Source of the DNA: Chryseobacterium artocarpi
GTDB lineage: Bacteria > Bacteroidota > Bacteroidia > Flavobacteriales > Weeksellaceae
Assembly (NCBI RefSeq): GCF_001684975.1
Contig: NZ_MAYH01000050.1
Span: 62,001-126,000 of the forward strand
Direction: 5' to 3'
DNA: 64,000 nt
Numbering within the stretch: position 1 is the first letter of the stretch; each line of letters starts with the position of its first letter. Under the pieces are notes generated by a model. It was not told where the DNA came from. It saw nothing but the letters and a program-made list of their open reading frames with translations, and searched no databases. Both the position numbers and the translations under genes were made by a program. Shown one piece after another: positions 33,845 to 41,763 of the stretch.

Positions 33845-34408
33845 TTAATTTCTAGGAGCAAAAGGCGGCGTCCATTTTTTCTTTTTCATTATCTCTTTCA
33901 CTTCTTCGTAGGAAATAGGGTAAAAATTATGACAATCTACTCCCACGTCGAAGCTTAGAGCCATTTCATCATCCGGCAATGTTCCATGCGAATGTCCATA
34001 TAATTGCCAGACTCCACGGTGTGAGCCATTCCAAGTTCTCATGGAATAATGAAAGAGAATAATTTTCTGTTTTCCATTATTATTATCCTCTTCCTCTATT
34101 TTGAGTTCGTGATAATCTCTGATGGAAGCAAATCGTTTGGGATACGTTAAAGCAGCACCTTCATGGTTTCCTTTTATCAAATGTATATTGCCATTTAACT
34201 GATCCAGAATTTCTTTTGTAAAATCTGGTTTACCAAGGCTGAAATCTCCTAAATGGTATACTGTATCTCCGGGATTTACTTTTTCATTCCATCTTTTAAT
34301 AAGCTCTTCGTTCATATGTTCGATAGACTCAAAAGGTCTTTCGGAGAATTTTATAATATTTTCATGACCAAAATGATGGTCTGCTGTAAAGAATATATTG
34401 GGTTTCAT
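33845..34408 (-). CDS. Calcineurin-like metallophosphoesterase
   Basis: A 187-residue phosphoesterase with the full metal-binding set: FTADHHFGHENII (DxH), YHLGDFSLG (GD), IKGNHEGA (GNHE), ILFHYS and LYGHSHGTLP (GHSH). In RNA-repair loci this fold can remove 2'-, 3'- or cyclic phosphates to prepare ends for ligation; that role is inferred from context. The start is set at ATG 34408 (MKPNIFF), since the upstream extension overlaps a repeat-like spacer. Confidence 0.9.
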   Translation of the reverse strand: MKPNIFFTADHHFGHENIIKFSERPFESIEHMNEELIKRWNEKVNPGDTVYHLGDFSLGKPDFTKEILDQLNGNIHLIKGNHEGAALTYPKRFASIRDYHELKIEEEDNNNGKQKIILFHYSMRTWNGSHRGVWQLYGHSHGTLPDDEMALSFDVGVDCHNFYPISYEEVKEIMKKKKWTPPFAPRN

Positions 34409-34429
34409 TTTTTTAATTTTTTGTTGTTT

Positions 34430-34495
34430 ATTGAACCATCCTGTCAAATCTGAGATCCCTCCCTTTATTGGAGGGGAATATCAAGTACTCAACAT
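34430..34495. repeat. Dispersed repeat, diverged copy
   Basis: Contains AACCATCCTGTCAAATCTG and CCCTCCCTTTATTGGAGGGG. A related stretch (AACCACCCCGTCAAAAATT, CCTTCCAAGGGAGGGG) lies at 35483-35540. Confidence 0.5.
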
Positions 34496-34526
34496 AAATC
34501 TTTGTGACGGATGGAGCTTTATTTTT

Positions 34527-35468
34527 TTAATTTCGAAATGCTTTATAAAAAGCAGTTTCAATTTCCTGTTGATCATCTTCAGAATATCTTCTTGAAAAAT
34601 GGATAGGAACAGCTTGTTTTACCTTACAATCATTCATGATTTTTCCTGATGCAGACGCAAAACTGTGATAATTGATCTTTGCAAATTCCTGATCGGTATC
34701 TTTGTAGAATGTTTCGATGTAAACCAAATCGGCATTGATAAAAACAGATTTTATCTTTTGATAATTGATTTCATCTACTGCATGATCCATAATAACACCT
34801 AGCTTATATCCTTCATTTCGGGATAGTAAATGAAATAATTCAGATGCTTTATAGATGGTATTTTCTATTTCAATTTCTTTCTCTGAATCATTATTTTCAA
34901 AAGCTGTCTTCAGTTCGCTGATCCATTTTCCTTTCTTAAAATCAGAAGCATTTTCATGGAAGGTAACGGTATCTTTTTCTTTAAATAAATAGGCAATGGA
35001 ATCTGTTTTATGATCCAGAATAGCAAAATCTACATTCACATATTCATCTTCAAAAAGAAAGTTCTGAGTTTTAACCAATTCGAGGTTCCAGTGTGGTGGA
35101 CGGATTGTATAGACATTGATTTCTTCTTTGGAAACAATCTCTCGAATTTCATATTCAATTGCTTTTTCATCTATTAAATTCCAGGTATAGGATTTTAATC
35201 TTGCTTCAACCTGATGATGAATATTGTTCGGTCCGCAAATCACGACTTTCTCTCCGCTTCCGATCTGATGTCTGAAGATCCCATCGAAATTAGCGAAATG
35301 GTCAATATGAGTATGGCTGATGAATACAGCCGATACCGTTTGTATTTCTTTTACCGTTAATAAACTTGCCTCACCACAGTCACATAAATAATGCTTTCCT
35401 GAATTGGCAACTTTGATTAATATACTGATGTCTTCTTTTAAAAGACTTTTTATTTCTGCTTGTAACAT
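34527..35468 (-). CDS. RNase Z-like metallo-beta-lactamase-fold nuclease
   Basis: A 313-residue MBL-fold protein with SHTHIDHFANFDGIFRH (H52-x-H54-x-D56-H57), VIMDHA and IHFSRRY at the expected positions for the zinc ligands of RNase Z-type enzymes. The substrate loop is short. tRNase Z cuts 3' trailers; a homologue inside an RNA-ligase cluster may instead process broken tRNA or array precursors. It is separated from the ligase genes by a terminator, so it may start a second transcript with the phosphoesterase and exonucleases. Confidence 0.85.
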   Translation of the reverse strand: MLQAEIKSLLKEDISILIKVANSGKHYLCDCGEASLLTVKEIQTVSAVFISHTHIDHFANFDGIFRHQIGSGEKVVICGPNNIHHQVEARLKSYTWNLIDEKAIEYEIREIVSKEEINVYTIRPPHWNLELVKTQNFLFEDEYVNVDFAILDHKTDSIAYLFKEKDTVTFHENASDFKKGKWISELKTAFENNDSEKEIEIENTIYKASELFHLLSRNEGYKLGVIMDHAVDEINYQKIKSVFINADLVYIETFYKDTDQEFAKINYHSFASASGKIMNDCKVKQAVPIHFSRRYSEDDQQEIETAFYKAFRN

Positions 35469-35482
35469 TATTTTTTCTTTTT

Positions 35483-35540
35483 AAACCACCCCGTCAAAAA
35501 TTTTTTGAATTTTCGCCACCCTTCCAAGGGAGGGGAATTT
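35483..35540. repeat. Dispersed repeat with CCAAGG palindrome
   Basis: AACCACCCCGTCAAAAATT, a GCCACCC stretch and CCTTCCAAGGGAGGGG form a non-coding element resembling the one at 34430-34495. Confidence 0.5.
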
Positions 35541-35622
35541 TCACGTCTTCATCTGAAATATTTGTAAATATTGTAGCTATTCAATAAATCTCAAAGGTTT
35601 GTGGTTGTATTTATACATAAAA

Positions 35623-35648
35623 AGTTTCGGTAATTTTTTACCGAAACT
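35623..35648 (-). terminator. Intrinsic terminator after the ligase genes
   Basis: An 11-bp perfect stem AGTTTCGGTAA/TTACCGAAACT with a 4-base loop; on the minus strand it is followed by TTTTTATG. It begins 11 bp after the stop of the small RNA ligase gene and splits the repair cluster into two units. Confidence 0.85.
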
Positions 35649-35659
35649 CAATCTTTATT

Positions 35660-36250
35660 TTAAACAATAAGCTCTTTTATCGCTTTTCTACGTACACCAA
35701 AATCAGATTTCCTGATCTTACACATACGATTATCTGCTGGATGATGAAAAACAATACCTTCCATATTATTCTCAGGATTGCTCAAAAAGTTTTTGATACA
35801 TTCAAAATCCAAACTTTCTAAACTAAGAATATTATTTCCATGTTTTACTAATAAATGACCTTTAATATTTTCAGGATTTCCTTGTACTTTCTCACCAATA
35901 AGTTCGTAAGTACCATCTTCTACCTTGCCTGATTCAGCCAACGCATTGAAACCTTCCCAGAAGTATTGATCATCTTTTTTCTCTATACTACACTCTACCC
36001 AATGCGGATGATGACCTGTAATAAGATCTGCTTCCTGACATGGAATTGCACCTTCAGGAGCTGTTTTACCTTTTTTGGCATCGTATCTTTTGTATAATTT
36101 ACCATTGATCACTGCACATGCAGAACCATCAAACTTTTGCGTAGCAATAGCTGTTCCATCAAAAACCCAATTGTTTTCAGGATTAATTTCGTTAATAACT
36201 CTTCCTAAATTATTTATATCTTTTTTGAATAATGTACTTATCTTTTTCAT
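35660..36250 (-). CDS. RNA ligase-like nucleotidyltransferase (small)
   Basis: A 196-residue compact ligase of the covalent nucleotidyltransferase superfamily. Motif I ATQKFDGSACAV (KxDG, the AMP-accepting Lys), YKRYDAKKG, a motif III-like GTYELIGEKVQGNPENI, motif IV NMEGIVFHH and motif V MCKIRKSDFG are in order. It lacks an extra domain. It is close to DRB0094/Rnl-type RNA ligases known from bacterial RNA-repair loci; the substrate is inferred. It follows the larger ligase gene by 53 bp. Confidence 0.8.
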   Translation of the reverse strand: MKKISTLFKKDINNLGRVINEINPENNWVFDGTAIATQKFDGSACAVINGKLYKRYDAKKGKTAPEGAIPCQEADLITGHHPHWVECSIEKKDDQYFWEGFNALAESGKVEDGTYELIGEKVQGNPENIKGHLLVKHGNNILSLESLDFECIKNFLSNPENNMEGIVFHHPADNRMCKIRKSDFGVRRKAIKELIV

Positions 36251-36303
36251 TTTTAATCTGTTTTAACAGCAAAAGTTTTTATTTGATCAGCTTCACTCCC
36301 AAA

Positions 36304-37317
36304 CTACACTTTTGCCGAAATCAACTCTTCTTTTATAAAATCAATTACTAGAGAATTCAACTTTTTGTTGATCCTTTTCTGTTCTTCTTTTTCTATCGTC
36401 GTGAAAACTGCCGGAAAATCCTTCTCAAAATCTTCAAGAATATCCTGTGCAAAAAGACCGATTACCTTCCCTATCATTTTAGGTTGGAATTCACCTATTT
36501 TGCTCATTACATTATTTAATCTGTTTACAGTGACATATTTCTGAACTTCTTCCCAGATATTTTGAGCTGCTTCGCTGAAAAACATCTGTTTTTGAACTGT
36601 TTTTTCCTTCTTTTTAACCATTTTGGACTTTTCGATCCACTTTTCATTCTTATTTTTAAGAATAACTCTTGCACCGTTTCCGAAATATCTGGTTTTCAAA
36701 GTTTTGACAATGGTTCCTTCACACATATTATTCAATTCCGGGAATCCTAACCATGTCGGAATTTTGGAATTGAAAACATTCGGGAATCTTAAAGCTTCGT
36801 CTAAGGTTCCTTCAAAAAGGGTTTTAGCATAGAAAAATCCGGTTTCCTCAAAAATCTGATTGATAATATCGGTATCCAGGTAAGTCACTCCATTCAACTT
36901 AATGTCAAATGCATAAAATTCGTTGTAAGGAGCATACTCAATACCTTTCTGCACTTTCACTGCATTTTTTACCGGTTCTACATCCTTATGATTGTAACCA
37001 CCACCGAACAATTCGCCGTAGATCACTACAGTTTCAACATTCGGGTATTTTGTTTTCACTTTTTGGAACAAATTAATTACATTTTTTCTATACTGTTCCA
37101 AAATCTGATGTGCATTGAAGAACTTTTCATCTTTTTCAATAAAAGCGGTTCTTTTTCCGATCTTAATCTCCTTTCCGTCAGTAAAGAAAGAGAAATTAGC
37201 ACCATGAACCTTTTCCTGCACAATGAAAACCTCATCCCCAAAGCCTTGCATCCTGATCTGATCGATCACGCGGGTCTGGTAAACGTTTTCTATAGAGTTA
37301 TATGTTTTGAAAATCAT
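36304..37317 (-). CDS. T4 Rnl2-like RNA ligase
   Basis: A 337-residue ATP-dependent RNA ligase. Motif I VQEKVHGANFSF (Lys36 as AMP acceptor), Ia KIGKRTAFI, III VVIYGELFGG, IIIa YNEFYAFDI, IV CEGTIVKTL and V RVILKNKNEKWIEK are all intact. The C-terminal helical ~110 residues match the Rnl2/RNA-editing-ligase type. It seals nicks with 3'-OH and 5'-phosphate ends. The cREC gene ends 5 bp upstream of its start, so they are one operon. Confidence 0.92.
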   Translation of the reverse strand: MIFKTYNSIENVYQTRVIDQIRMQGFGDEVFIVQEKVHGANFSFFTDGKEIKIGKRTAFIEKDEKFFNAHQILEQYRKNVINLFQKVKTKYPNVETVVIYGELFGGGYNHKDVEPVKNAVKVQKGIEYAPYNEFYAFDIKLNGVTYLDTDIINQIFEETGFFYAKTLFEGTLDEALRFPNVFNSKIPTWLGFPELNNMCEGTIVKTLKTRYFGNGARVILKNKNEKWIEKSKMVKKKEKTVQKQMFFSEAAQNIWEEVQKYVTVNRLNNVMSKIGEFQPKMIGKVIGLFAQDILEDFEKDFPAVFTTIEKEEQKRINKKLNSLVIDFIKEELISAKV

Positions 37318-37321
37318 TTTT

Positions 37322-37699
37322 TTAGTTTTTAATTGTTTTAAAATTCTTTAAAAGAACTTCAATATTTTTCTTTCCCACAGGGTTCATGGAGTGGCAATAA
37401 AATTTTGGCAGGCTTAAATGGTTGTCCATACAATATTCTATAAGCCATTTTGCACAATCGTAGCCTGTTTTTTCTACAAAATCTTCTGTATCCGTTTTCA
37501 GATAATGCACATCTGCAAGGTCGTGATCAAAAGAAATCATTTCCGGAAGTCCTTTTTCCAAAATCCTGTTGATAAACTGATTGTAATTTCTTACAATATG
37601 CCAGTCTTTTCTGAGGAAAATGTTCTGTTTTGTGTAATGATAAGCCTCTATCGGATATCTTACATCATCCAGAAACAGTAATCTTTTTGTCATTTCCAT
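37322..37699 (-). CDS. cREC-type receiver-fold protein
   Basis: A 125-residue receiver-like fold with LFLDDVRYP near the N-terminus, MISFDHDLADVHY (an SFDHDL motif), TGYDCAKWLIEYC and FYCHSMNPVGKKNIEVLL. The acidic and His residues (DD, DHDL, HSMNP) match the cyclic-phosphate-processing receiver (cREC) family found in RNA-repair operons, which is proposed to open 2',3'-cyclic phosphates. It differs from signalling receivers in lacking the usual Thr/Lys switch. Starts at 37699 (37693 is also possible). Confidence 0.8.
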   Translation of the reverse strand: MEMTKRLLFLDDVRYPIEAYHYTKQNIFLRKDWHIVRNYNQFINRILEKGLPEMISFDHDLADVHYLKTDTEDFVEKTGYDCAKWLIEYCMDNHLSLPKFYCHSMNPVGKKNIEVLLKNFKTIKN

Positions 37700-37720
37700 T
37701 GCTTTATTTTTTAACTTTAT

Positions 37721-38506
37721 TTAATCATCATTAATCCAGTCTGCAACTGTTTTCAGAAAATGTAATCTTACTTCTTCAAACCTTGTAATATTGGGTATAT
37801 GATTAATTTCCAGTAAGTGTTTATGACCGTTTTTCTGAACGATATAATCATTTGCTATAACATCCATTCCTATTTTGTCTTTCAATAATAAGGTATCCTG
37901 TAAAAGTTCCGCATCAATTTCCATGAATTGGGCATTATCGGGATGTATTGATTTCAACCATGTTTCTCCTTCGAGTTTTATCTGCCAGGATTTTCCACCT
38001 ATATTTAAAATTCTTACTGCATCACCTTCAAAGTAAGGTTCAAGCACACTGTTTTCAGTACTTTCCCAGCTTCCTGTAAACTTATGTTTGTTTTCTCCAC
38101 AATGCCAGTTTCCCCATTTCGCAACCAACTCAGTATCTGTATTGATGTAAGCTCCTTTAGAGATAAATCCTCTTTGAGAATTAAATTTGGAATATTTCAT
38201 TGCTTTAGCTAGACAAGGAATTTTCAATCGGCATTCCAGCATACCATACGCGTTTGGAAAACATGGACCATTCCAGAGTGCCAATCCGGAGATAAAATCC
38301 AGATCTTCTTCAAAAATTCCATGATAAACGACTTTATCTACCGGAAGCATTCCTACTCCCTGGGCTTTTTCAACGTATAATGTTCCATCCACTACCTTTA
38401 TCATCGGAATGGACTGATGCCAGATCATAAGACCATCATAATGCTGTCGTATATATTCGTATTCCTGTTCGTGTAAACCGATAACGGCTATTCTATTGTG
38501 AGTCAT
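37721..38506 (-). CDS. ATP-grasp-fold protein (first type)
   Basis: A 261-residue protein whose C-terminal half has ATP-grasp features: LEPYFEGDAVRILNIGGKSWQIKLEG, MDVIANDYIVQKNGHKHLLEINHIPN with the E-x-N metal site. The N-terminal half (RIAVIGLHEQEYEYI) is a pre-ATP-grasp region. It lies 21 bp upstream of the cREC gene. It may add an amino acid or modify RNA or protein ends; this is a guess from fold and context. Confidence 0.75.
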   Translation of the reverse strand: MTHNRIAVIGLHEQEYEYIRQHYDGLMIWHQSIPMIKVVDGTLYVEKAQGVGMLPVDKVVYHGIFEEDLDFISGLALWNGPCFPNAYGMLECRLKIPCLAKAMKYSKFNSQRGFISKGAYINTDTELVAKWGNWHCGENKHKFTGSWESTENSVLEPYFEGDAVRILNIGGKSWQIKLEGETWLKSIHPDNAQFMEIDAELLQDTLLLKDKIGMDVIANDYIVQKNGHKHLLEINHIPNITRFEEVRLHFLKTVADWINDD

Positions 38507-38526
38507 GTTTTTAGTTTTTATATGTA

Positions 38527-39072
38527 TTATTTTCTTAATACGTGATATAATAGTTTTGCGGTATTATAAGCATCATCTGCTCCGCTGTGGTTATTGCCTT
38601 CAAATTCGAGGCTTCTTGCCTGAAGTTCTTTTAAAAGTCCTCTTGGCTTTTCACCTTTCATCAGACTTATCAAAATTTTCAGATCAATATAAGTTTCACT
38701 GAAGGGAAATTTCACGTCCAATTCTTTACATTGATTTTCAACAATTTCCTTATCAAATCCTCCATATCCTGAATATGTTCTGATGAGTGAATTGTATCTG
38801 TTTCTGATTCTTGAACAGGCTTCCTTAAAAGAGATTCCTTCTTTTTCCAGTTTTTCTGCTGTAATTCCCGTCAGTTGTGTACAATATTCACTTACTTCGG
38901 ATTTGTAAGGTTTTACGAAATAACTTCTTTTATCTTCGATACTTCCATCTGACATATTCAGCTTACAGATTCCAATTTCAATAATTTCCCTTTCCTGATT
39001 GTGAGGGATCTTATCATCTTCCCAGCAAGTTGCTTCTATGTCTATTACTGTAATTTTATCATACAAAAGCAT
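38527..39072 (-). CDS. DEDDh 3'-5' exonuclease (copy 3 of 3)
   Basis: A 181-residue exonuclease: ITVIDIEATCWEDDKIPHNQ, YSGYGGFDKEIVENQC, NHSGADDAYNTAKLLYHVL. It has the same domain plan as the two copies 5 kb downstream, but lies between the two ATP-grasp genes. All catalytic residues are present. Spacing to its neighbours is 11 and 20 bp. Confidence 0.9.
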   Translation of the reverse strand: MLLYDKITVIDIEATCWEDDKIPHNQEREIIEIGICKLNMSDGSIEDKRSYFVKPYKSEVSEYCTQLTGITAEKLEKEGISFKEACSRIRNRYNSLIRTYSGYGGFDKEIVENQCKELDVKFPFSETYIDLKILISLMKGEKPRGLLKELQARSLEFEGNNHSGADDAYNTAKLLYHVLRK

Positions 39073-39083
39073 TTCTTTATTTT

Positions 39084-39860
39084 TTATTTTGAAAAGTAGC
39101 TATTCAATGCTTTGATCACACTTTTCACGTTGGTATTAGGATAAAATCCGGAACTATTGATGCAATTGATTTCAACAATTTTCCAGCCTTCATCTGTTAA
39201 ACAAATATCCATTACAAAGGCTTTTTCAAGATTAAAAAGCTGAATCATTTCATTAGCGAAATTTAATCCCTCCTGAGAAACATTTTCTTCGAAAGGAGCG
39301 TCCTCATGAAGTCGGTAATAACCGCTATCAACAATTTGTCCGCCCACGATCCAAAGTCTTGCTTCTTTGATGGTTCGCTTTGCTTCAGACACCTGAATTA
39401 AAGAATCTGCTGTAATTCTGTTAGTTTGATTTTCCAGTCTTTCAAAAACGAAATCTTTCCATTCAGTTTCTGTAAAAACTCTTCCTGTAAAGATTTTCGC
39501 TTCGTTGTAAGGTTTGATGAATTTTTCTTCACCTTTTTCCCAGGTTATTTCTTCTGAAATTTTATGAACGGAAACCTTATGGTTTAAGAGATTCGTCCCA
39601 TAATGCTGAGAATACACCTCGTATAAATGATTTCCTCCATAAAAAGATCCTGGATACCAATCTGAATTTTGCTTTGCCAGTCTTGCTATCGTCACAGAAC
39701 CATACACGAAAACATCTTTTCGGTCTGTTTTAAAGTCGAATTGATCTGCCGTTGGAGAAATATTAATTACACCGTACTCAATATTTAATTCTTCCAGCGC
39801 ATCAAAAACTTTGTAATGATCTGGATCTGAATATATATTAGACTGAATTAGAAAATACAT
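39084..39860 (-). CDS. ATP-grasp-domain protein (second type)
   Basis: A 258-residue ATP-grasp protein: EKFIKPYNEAKIFTGRVF, EARLWIVGGQIVDSGYYR and FVMDICLTDEGWKIVEINCINSSGFY with the conserved D, E and N for Mg-ATP. It resembles the ATP-grasp family often annotated DUF4343. It carries out an ATP-dependent ligation of unknown substrate. It lies 112 bp downstream of the YkuK-like gene. Confidence 0.82.
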   Translation of the reverse strand: MYFLIQSNIYSDPDHYKVFDALEELNIEYGVINISPTADQFDFKTDRKDVFVYGSVTIARLAKQNSDWYPGSFYGGNHLYEVYSQHYGTNLLNHKVSVHKISEEITWEKGEEKFIKPYNEAKIFTGRVFTETEWKDFVFERLENQTNRITADSLIQVSEAKRTIKEARLWIVGGQIVDSGYYRLHEDAPFEENVSQEGLNFANEMIQLFNLEKAFVMDICLTDEGWKIVEINCINSSGFYPNTNVKSVIKALNSYFSK

Positions 39861-39972
39861 GATTATTAGTTTTTAATTTTTATTTTTAGAATGGAACTTA
39901 GAAAATGAAAGCAAAAAGTAAATCTTATATCGTTAAAACCTCCAGCTATCTCCTCTAAGTTCCAGCATTATA

Positions 39973-40458
39973 TTATACCATCATATCTGCACAATTGGAG
40001 CTTGCGAAGGCAAAGGGTTTTGCTTTAAATACATATCCCATTCCCAGAATATATCCCATTGCATCTTTTAATGCTACATTGGATTTAAAATCAGGGTCGG
40101 TATTAATGTCTGCGTGTACCTCCATTTCTACTCCATAAGTATCCAATACAGAACAGATCGCGTATGCAATTTCAACGGATTTGTTGACTTCATTCAGCAT
40201 TCTCTCTTTGATACTAATCGTCTGTATTTCTCTTTCTTTTCTGATAAAGGTAAACGCTCCTTTTCCTTCACGAATAAATACTACTGCTGTAGCATAATTA
40301 ATAGCTTCTCCATATACATGAGAGTCTGATCCCACACATACTTTCAGACGATGTCCGTCTGCCTGTTCGCGAATGATGGCTTTTTCTACCAGCTGTGTGA
40401 TAGAGTCCTGGAAAATTTTTCCATTCATATTCTGCCATGTTTGTTGTTGCGTTTCCAT
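39973..40458 (-). CDS. YkuK-type RNase H-fold protein
   Basis: A 161-residue protein of the DUF458/YkuK group: LKVCVGSDSHVYGEAINYATAVVFI opens the RNase H-like fold with the first Asp, followed by ADINTDPDFKSN and YILGMGYVFKAKPFAFASSNCAD. It is the first protein gene after the tRNA array on the minus strand (134 bp from tRNA-Trp), so it may be co-transcribed with the tRNAs. Probably a nuclease or RNA-binding protein. Confidence 0.82.
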   Translation of the reverse strand: METQQQTWQNMNGKIFQDSITQLVEKAIIREQADGHRLKVCVGSDSHVYGEAINYATAVVFIREGKGAFTFIRKEREIQTISIKERMLNEVNKSVEIAYAICSVLDTYGVEMEVHADINTDPDFKSNVALKDAMGYILGMGYVFKAKPFAFASSNCADMMV

Positions 40459-40509
40459 TTTTTCTACATACTTTATTTATAATTGATAAATGATTGTTGA
40501 TAATTAATT

Positions 40510-40590
40510 GGTGAATGGTCAATAGTCTATTCGCCCTGTCAATTTAAAATTCTCTTGCTTAGCAAAATTCACAATTGACTATTCACTTGT
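40510..40590. repeat. Dispersed GTCAAT/AATTCAC repeat, second copy
   Basis: GTGAATGGTCAATAGTC...AAAATTCACAATTGACTATTCAC has imperfect dyad symmetry and matches the element at 16636-16692. It occupies the gap between tRNA-Trp and the first repair gene. Confidence 0.5.
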
Positions 40591-40592
40591 TG

Positions 40593-40663
40593 CACTCTGA
40601 ACTGGACTCGAACCAATACCATCAGTTTTGGAGACTGAGATGCTACCATTACAATATCAGAGT
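40593..40663 (-). tRNA. tRNA-Trp(CCA), divergent
   Basis: 71 nt. Acceptor ACTCTGA/TCAGAGT is fully paired but begins with A-U; the anticodon stem TCAGT/ACTGA holds the loop CTCCAAA (CCA); the T-arm is ATTGG-TTCGAGT-CCAGT; discriminator G. No encoded CCA end. Last tRNA of the array. Confidence 0.85.
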
Positions 40664-40671
40664 AAAAGTTG

Positions 40672-40744
40672 TTAATTCATTAGGACTCGAACCTAAACTC
40701 CAAGAATCAAAATCTTGTGTGCTGACCAATTACACTATAAATCA
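40672..40744 (-). tRNA. tRNA-Gln(UUG), divergent
   Basis: 73 nt. Acceptor TGATTTA/TGAATTA is paired with two G-U and starts with U; D-arm TA-GTGT-AATTGGTCA-GCAC; anticodon stem CAAGA/TCTTG, loop TTTTGAT (UUG); T-arm TTAGG-TTCGAGT-CCTAA; discriminator A. Confidence 0.85.
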
Positions 40745-40837
40745 GATTAACTCATGAGTAATAAGTAATTGGTAATGAGTAATGATGAAAACTACTTTTC
40801 TATCATTCATTACTTATTATTCATCATTCTTATTTTG

Positions 40838-40910
40838 TGGAACAGACAGGAATTGAACCTGTACCTTTAGTTTTTCAGACTAACGTGCAGACCTACTACA
40901 CCACTCTTCC
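40838..40910 (-). tRNA. tRNA-Phe(GAA), copy 2 of a tandem duplicate
   Basis: 73 nt. Acceptor GGAAGAG/CTGTTCC has one G-G mismatch; D-arm GTGT/GCAC; anticodon stem TTAGT/ACTAA, loop CTGAAAA (GAA); T-arm ACAGG-TTCAATT-CCTGT; discriminator A. The mature gene sequence matches the copy 149 bp away. Confidence 0.85.
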
Positions 40911-40986
40911 CTGCTTATTAGTAATGAGTAATGATGAAAACTATTTTTCTATCATTCATTACTTATTATTCATCATTCTTATTTTG

Positions 40987-41059
40987 TGGAACAGACAGGA
41001 ATTGAACCTGTACCTTTAGTTTTTCAGACTAACGTGCAGACCTACTACACCACTCTTCC
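40987..41059 (-). tRNA. tRNA-Phe(GAA), copy 1 of a tandem duplicate
   Basis: 73 nt, same sequence as the gene at 40838-40910 including the acceptor mismatch. Anticodon loop CTGAAAA. The flanking spacer is duplicated as well, with few differences. Confidence 0.85.
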
Positions 41060-41134
41060 TTGTTTTATAAGTAATGAGTAATTGGTGATAACTACTTTCC
41101 TATTATTAATTACTTATTGCTCATTTAAAAAAGT

Positions 41135-41189
41135 AAAAGGTTGTCTCTTTTTATTGACTAAAGATCTTCTGCTCTTGACAAACCCTTTT
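41135..41189 (-). ncRNA. Interspersed small structured element, copy A
   Basis: On the minus strand a stem (AAAAGGGTTTGTC with GACAACCTTTT) encloses the conserved block TGTCAAGAGCAGAAGATC and is followed by T-rich sequence (CTTTTACTTTTTT). One of five related elements placed between the tRNA genes. Confidence 0.6.
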
Positions 41190-41290
41190 TCTTTTCTTCA
41201 TTTGTGTGAATGGTAACTGGTCAAATTATTTACAATTTGAATTTTCATGGTTTTAGATTAATTCTTTATTGACCAGTTATTCACATCCAG

Positions 41291-41362
41291 TACTCTATAA
41301 GGGAATCGAACCCTTGTTTTCTGCTCGAAAGGCAGGCGTCCTTACCGTTAGACGAATAGAGC
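41291..41362 (-). tRNA. tRNA-Glu(UUC)
   Basis: 72 nt. Acceptor GCTCTAT/ATAGAGT; D-arm TC-GTCT-AACGGTAA-GGAC, typical for Glu; anticodon loop CTTTCGA (UUC); T-arm AAGGG-TTCGATT-CCCTT; discriminator A. Confidence 0.9.
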
Positions 41363-41410
41363 GAATTTTATATTTATCATTCATTACTTATTGCCCATTA
41401 TTCATGATAA

Positions 41411-41478
41411 AAAAGAATAAGCCTGTCTTTAAATTTGCTTAACTATAAAGAACTTCTGCGCTTGACAAGCTTTTCTTT
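41411..41478 (-). ncRNA. Interspersed small structured element, copy B
   Basis: The minus strand has GAAAAGCTTGTCAAGCGCAG at its 5' end, the core variant AAGCGCAGAAGTTC, and a 3' arm GACAGGCTTATTCTTTTTT. The stem has one mismatch compared with copy E. Confidence 0.6.
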
Positions 41479-41513
41479 CGAAAATTATATTGAGCATTTA
41501 ATATTTTCTTTGA

Positions 41514-41584
41514 CCAACTGACTAGGAATCGAACCTAAACAACAAGAGTACAGTTCCTGCATGCTGCCATTACATTATCAGCGG
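41514..41584 (-). tRNA. tRNA-Thr(UGU)-like, C33 variant
   Basis: 71 nt. Acceptor CCGCTGA/TCAGTTG has one mismatch; D-arm TA-ATGT-AATGGCA-GCAT; anticodon stem CAGGA/TCTTG with loop ACTGTAC, read as UGU. Position 33 would be C instead of the universal U, so the identity is uncertain; shifting the loop would read GUA. T-arm TTAGG-TTCGATT-CCTAG; discriminator G. Confidence 0.6.
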
Positions 41585-41592
41585 TTTTGTAG

Positions 41593-41675
41593 TGGAAGTA
41601 GTAGGATTCGAACCTACTCAGCTATAAGCAACAGATTTACAGTCTGCCCCGACTCTCCAACTTCGGCGTACTTCC
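41593..41675 (-). tRNA. tRNA-Tyr(GUA)
   Basis: 83 nt, class II. Acceptor GGAAGTA/TACTTCC; anticodon loop CTGTAAA (GUA) on CAGA/TCTG; long variable arm (TGCTTATAGCTGA); T-arm GTAGG-TTCGAAT-CCTAC; discriminator A. Confidence 0.92.
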
Positions 41676-41763
41676 AGATTTTTCATGAGTGATGAGTAAT
41701 TTTATCATTCATTACTTATTCTTCATTATTTATTCTTCATTATTTATTCTTCATTATTTATAA

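Noticed and set aside
39084..40458. Possible second all-amino-acid leader upstream of the YkuK-like gene
   Set aside because: The 134 bp between tRNA-Trp and the YkuK-like gene hold only a dispersed repeat, with no short ORF followed by a terminator.
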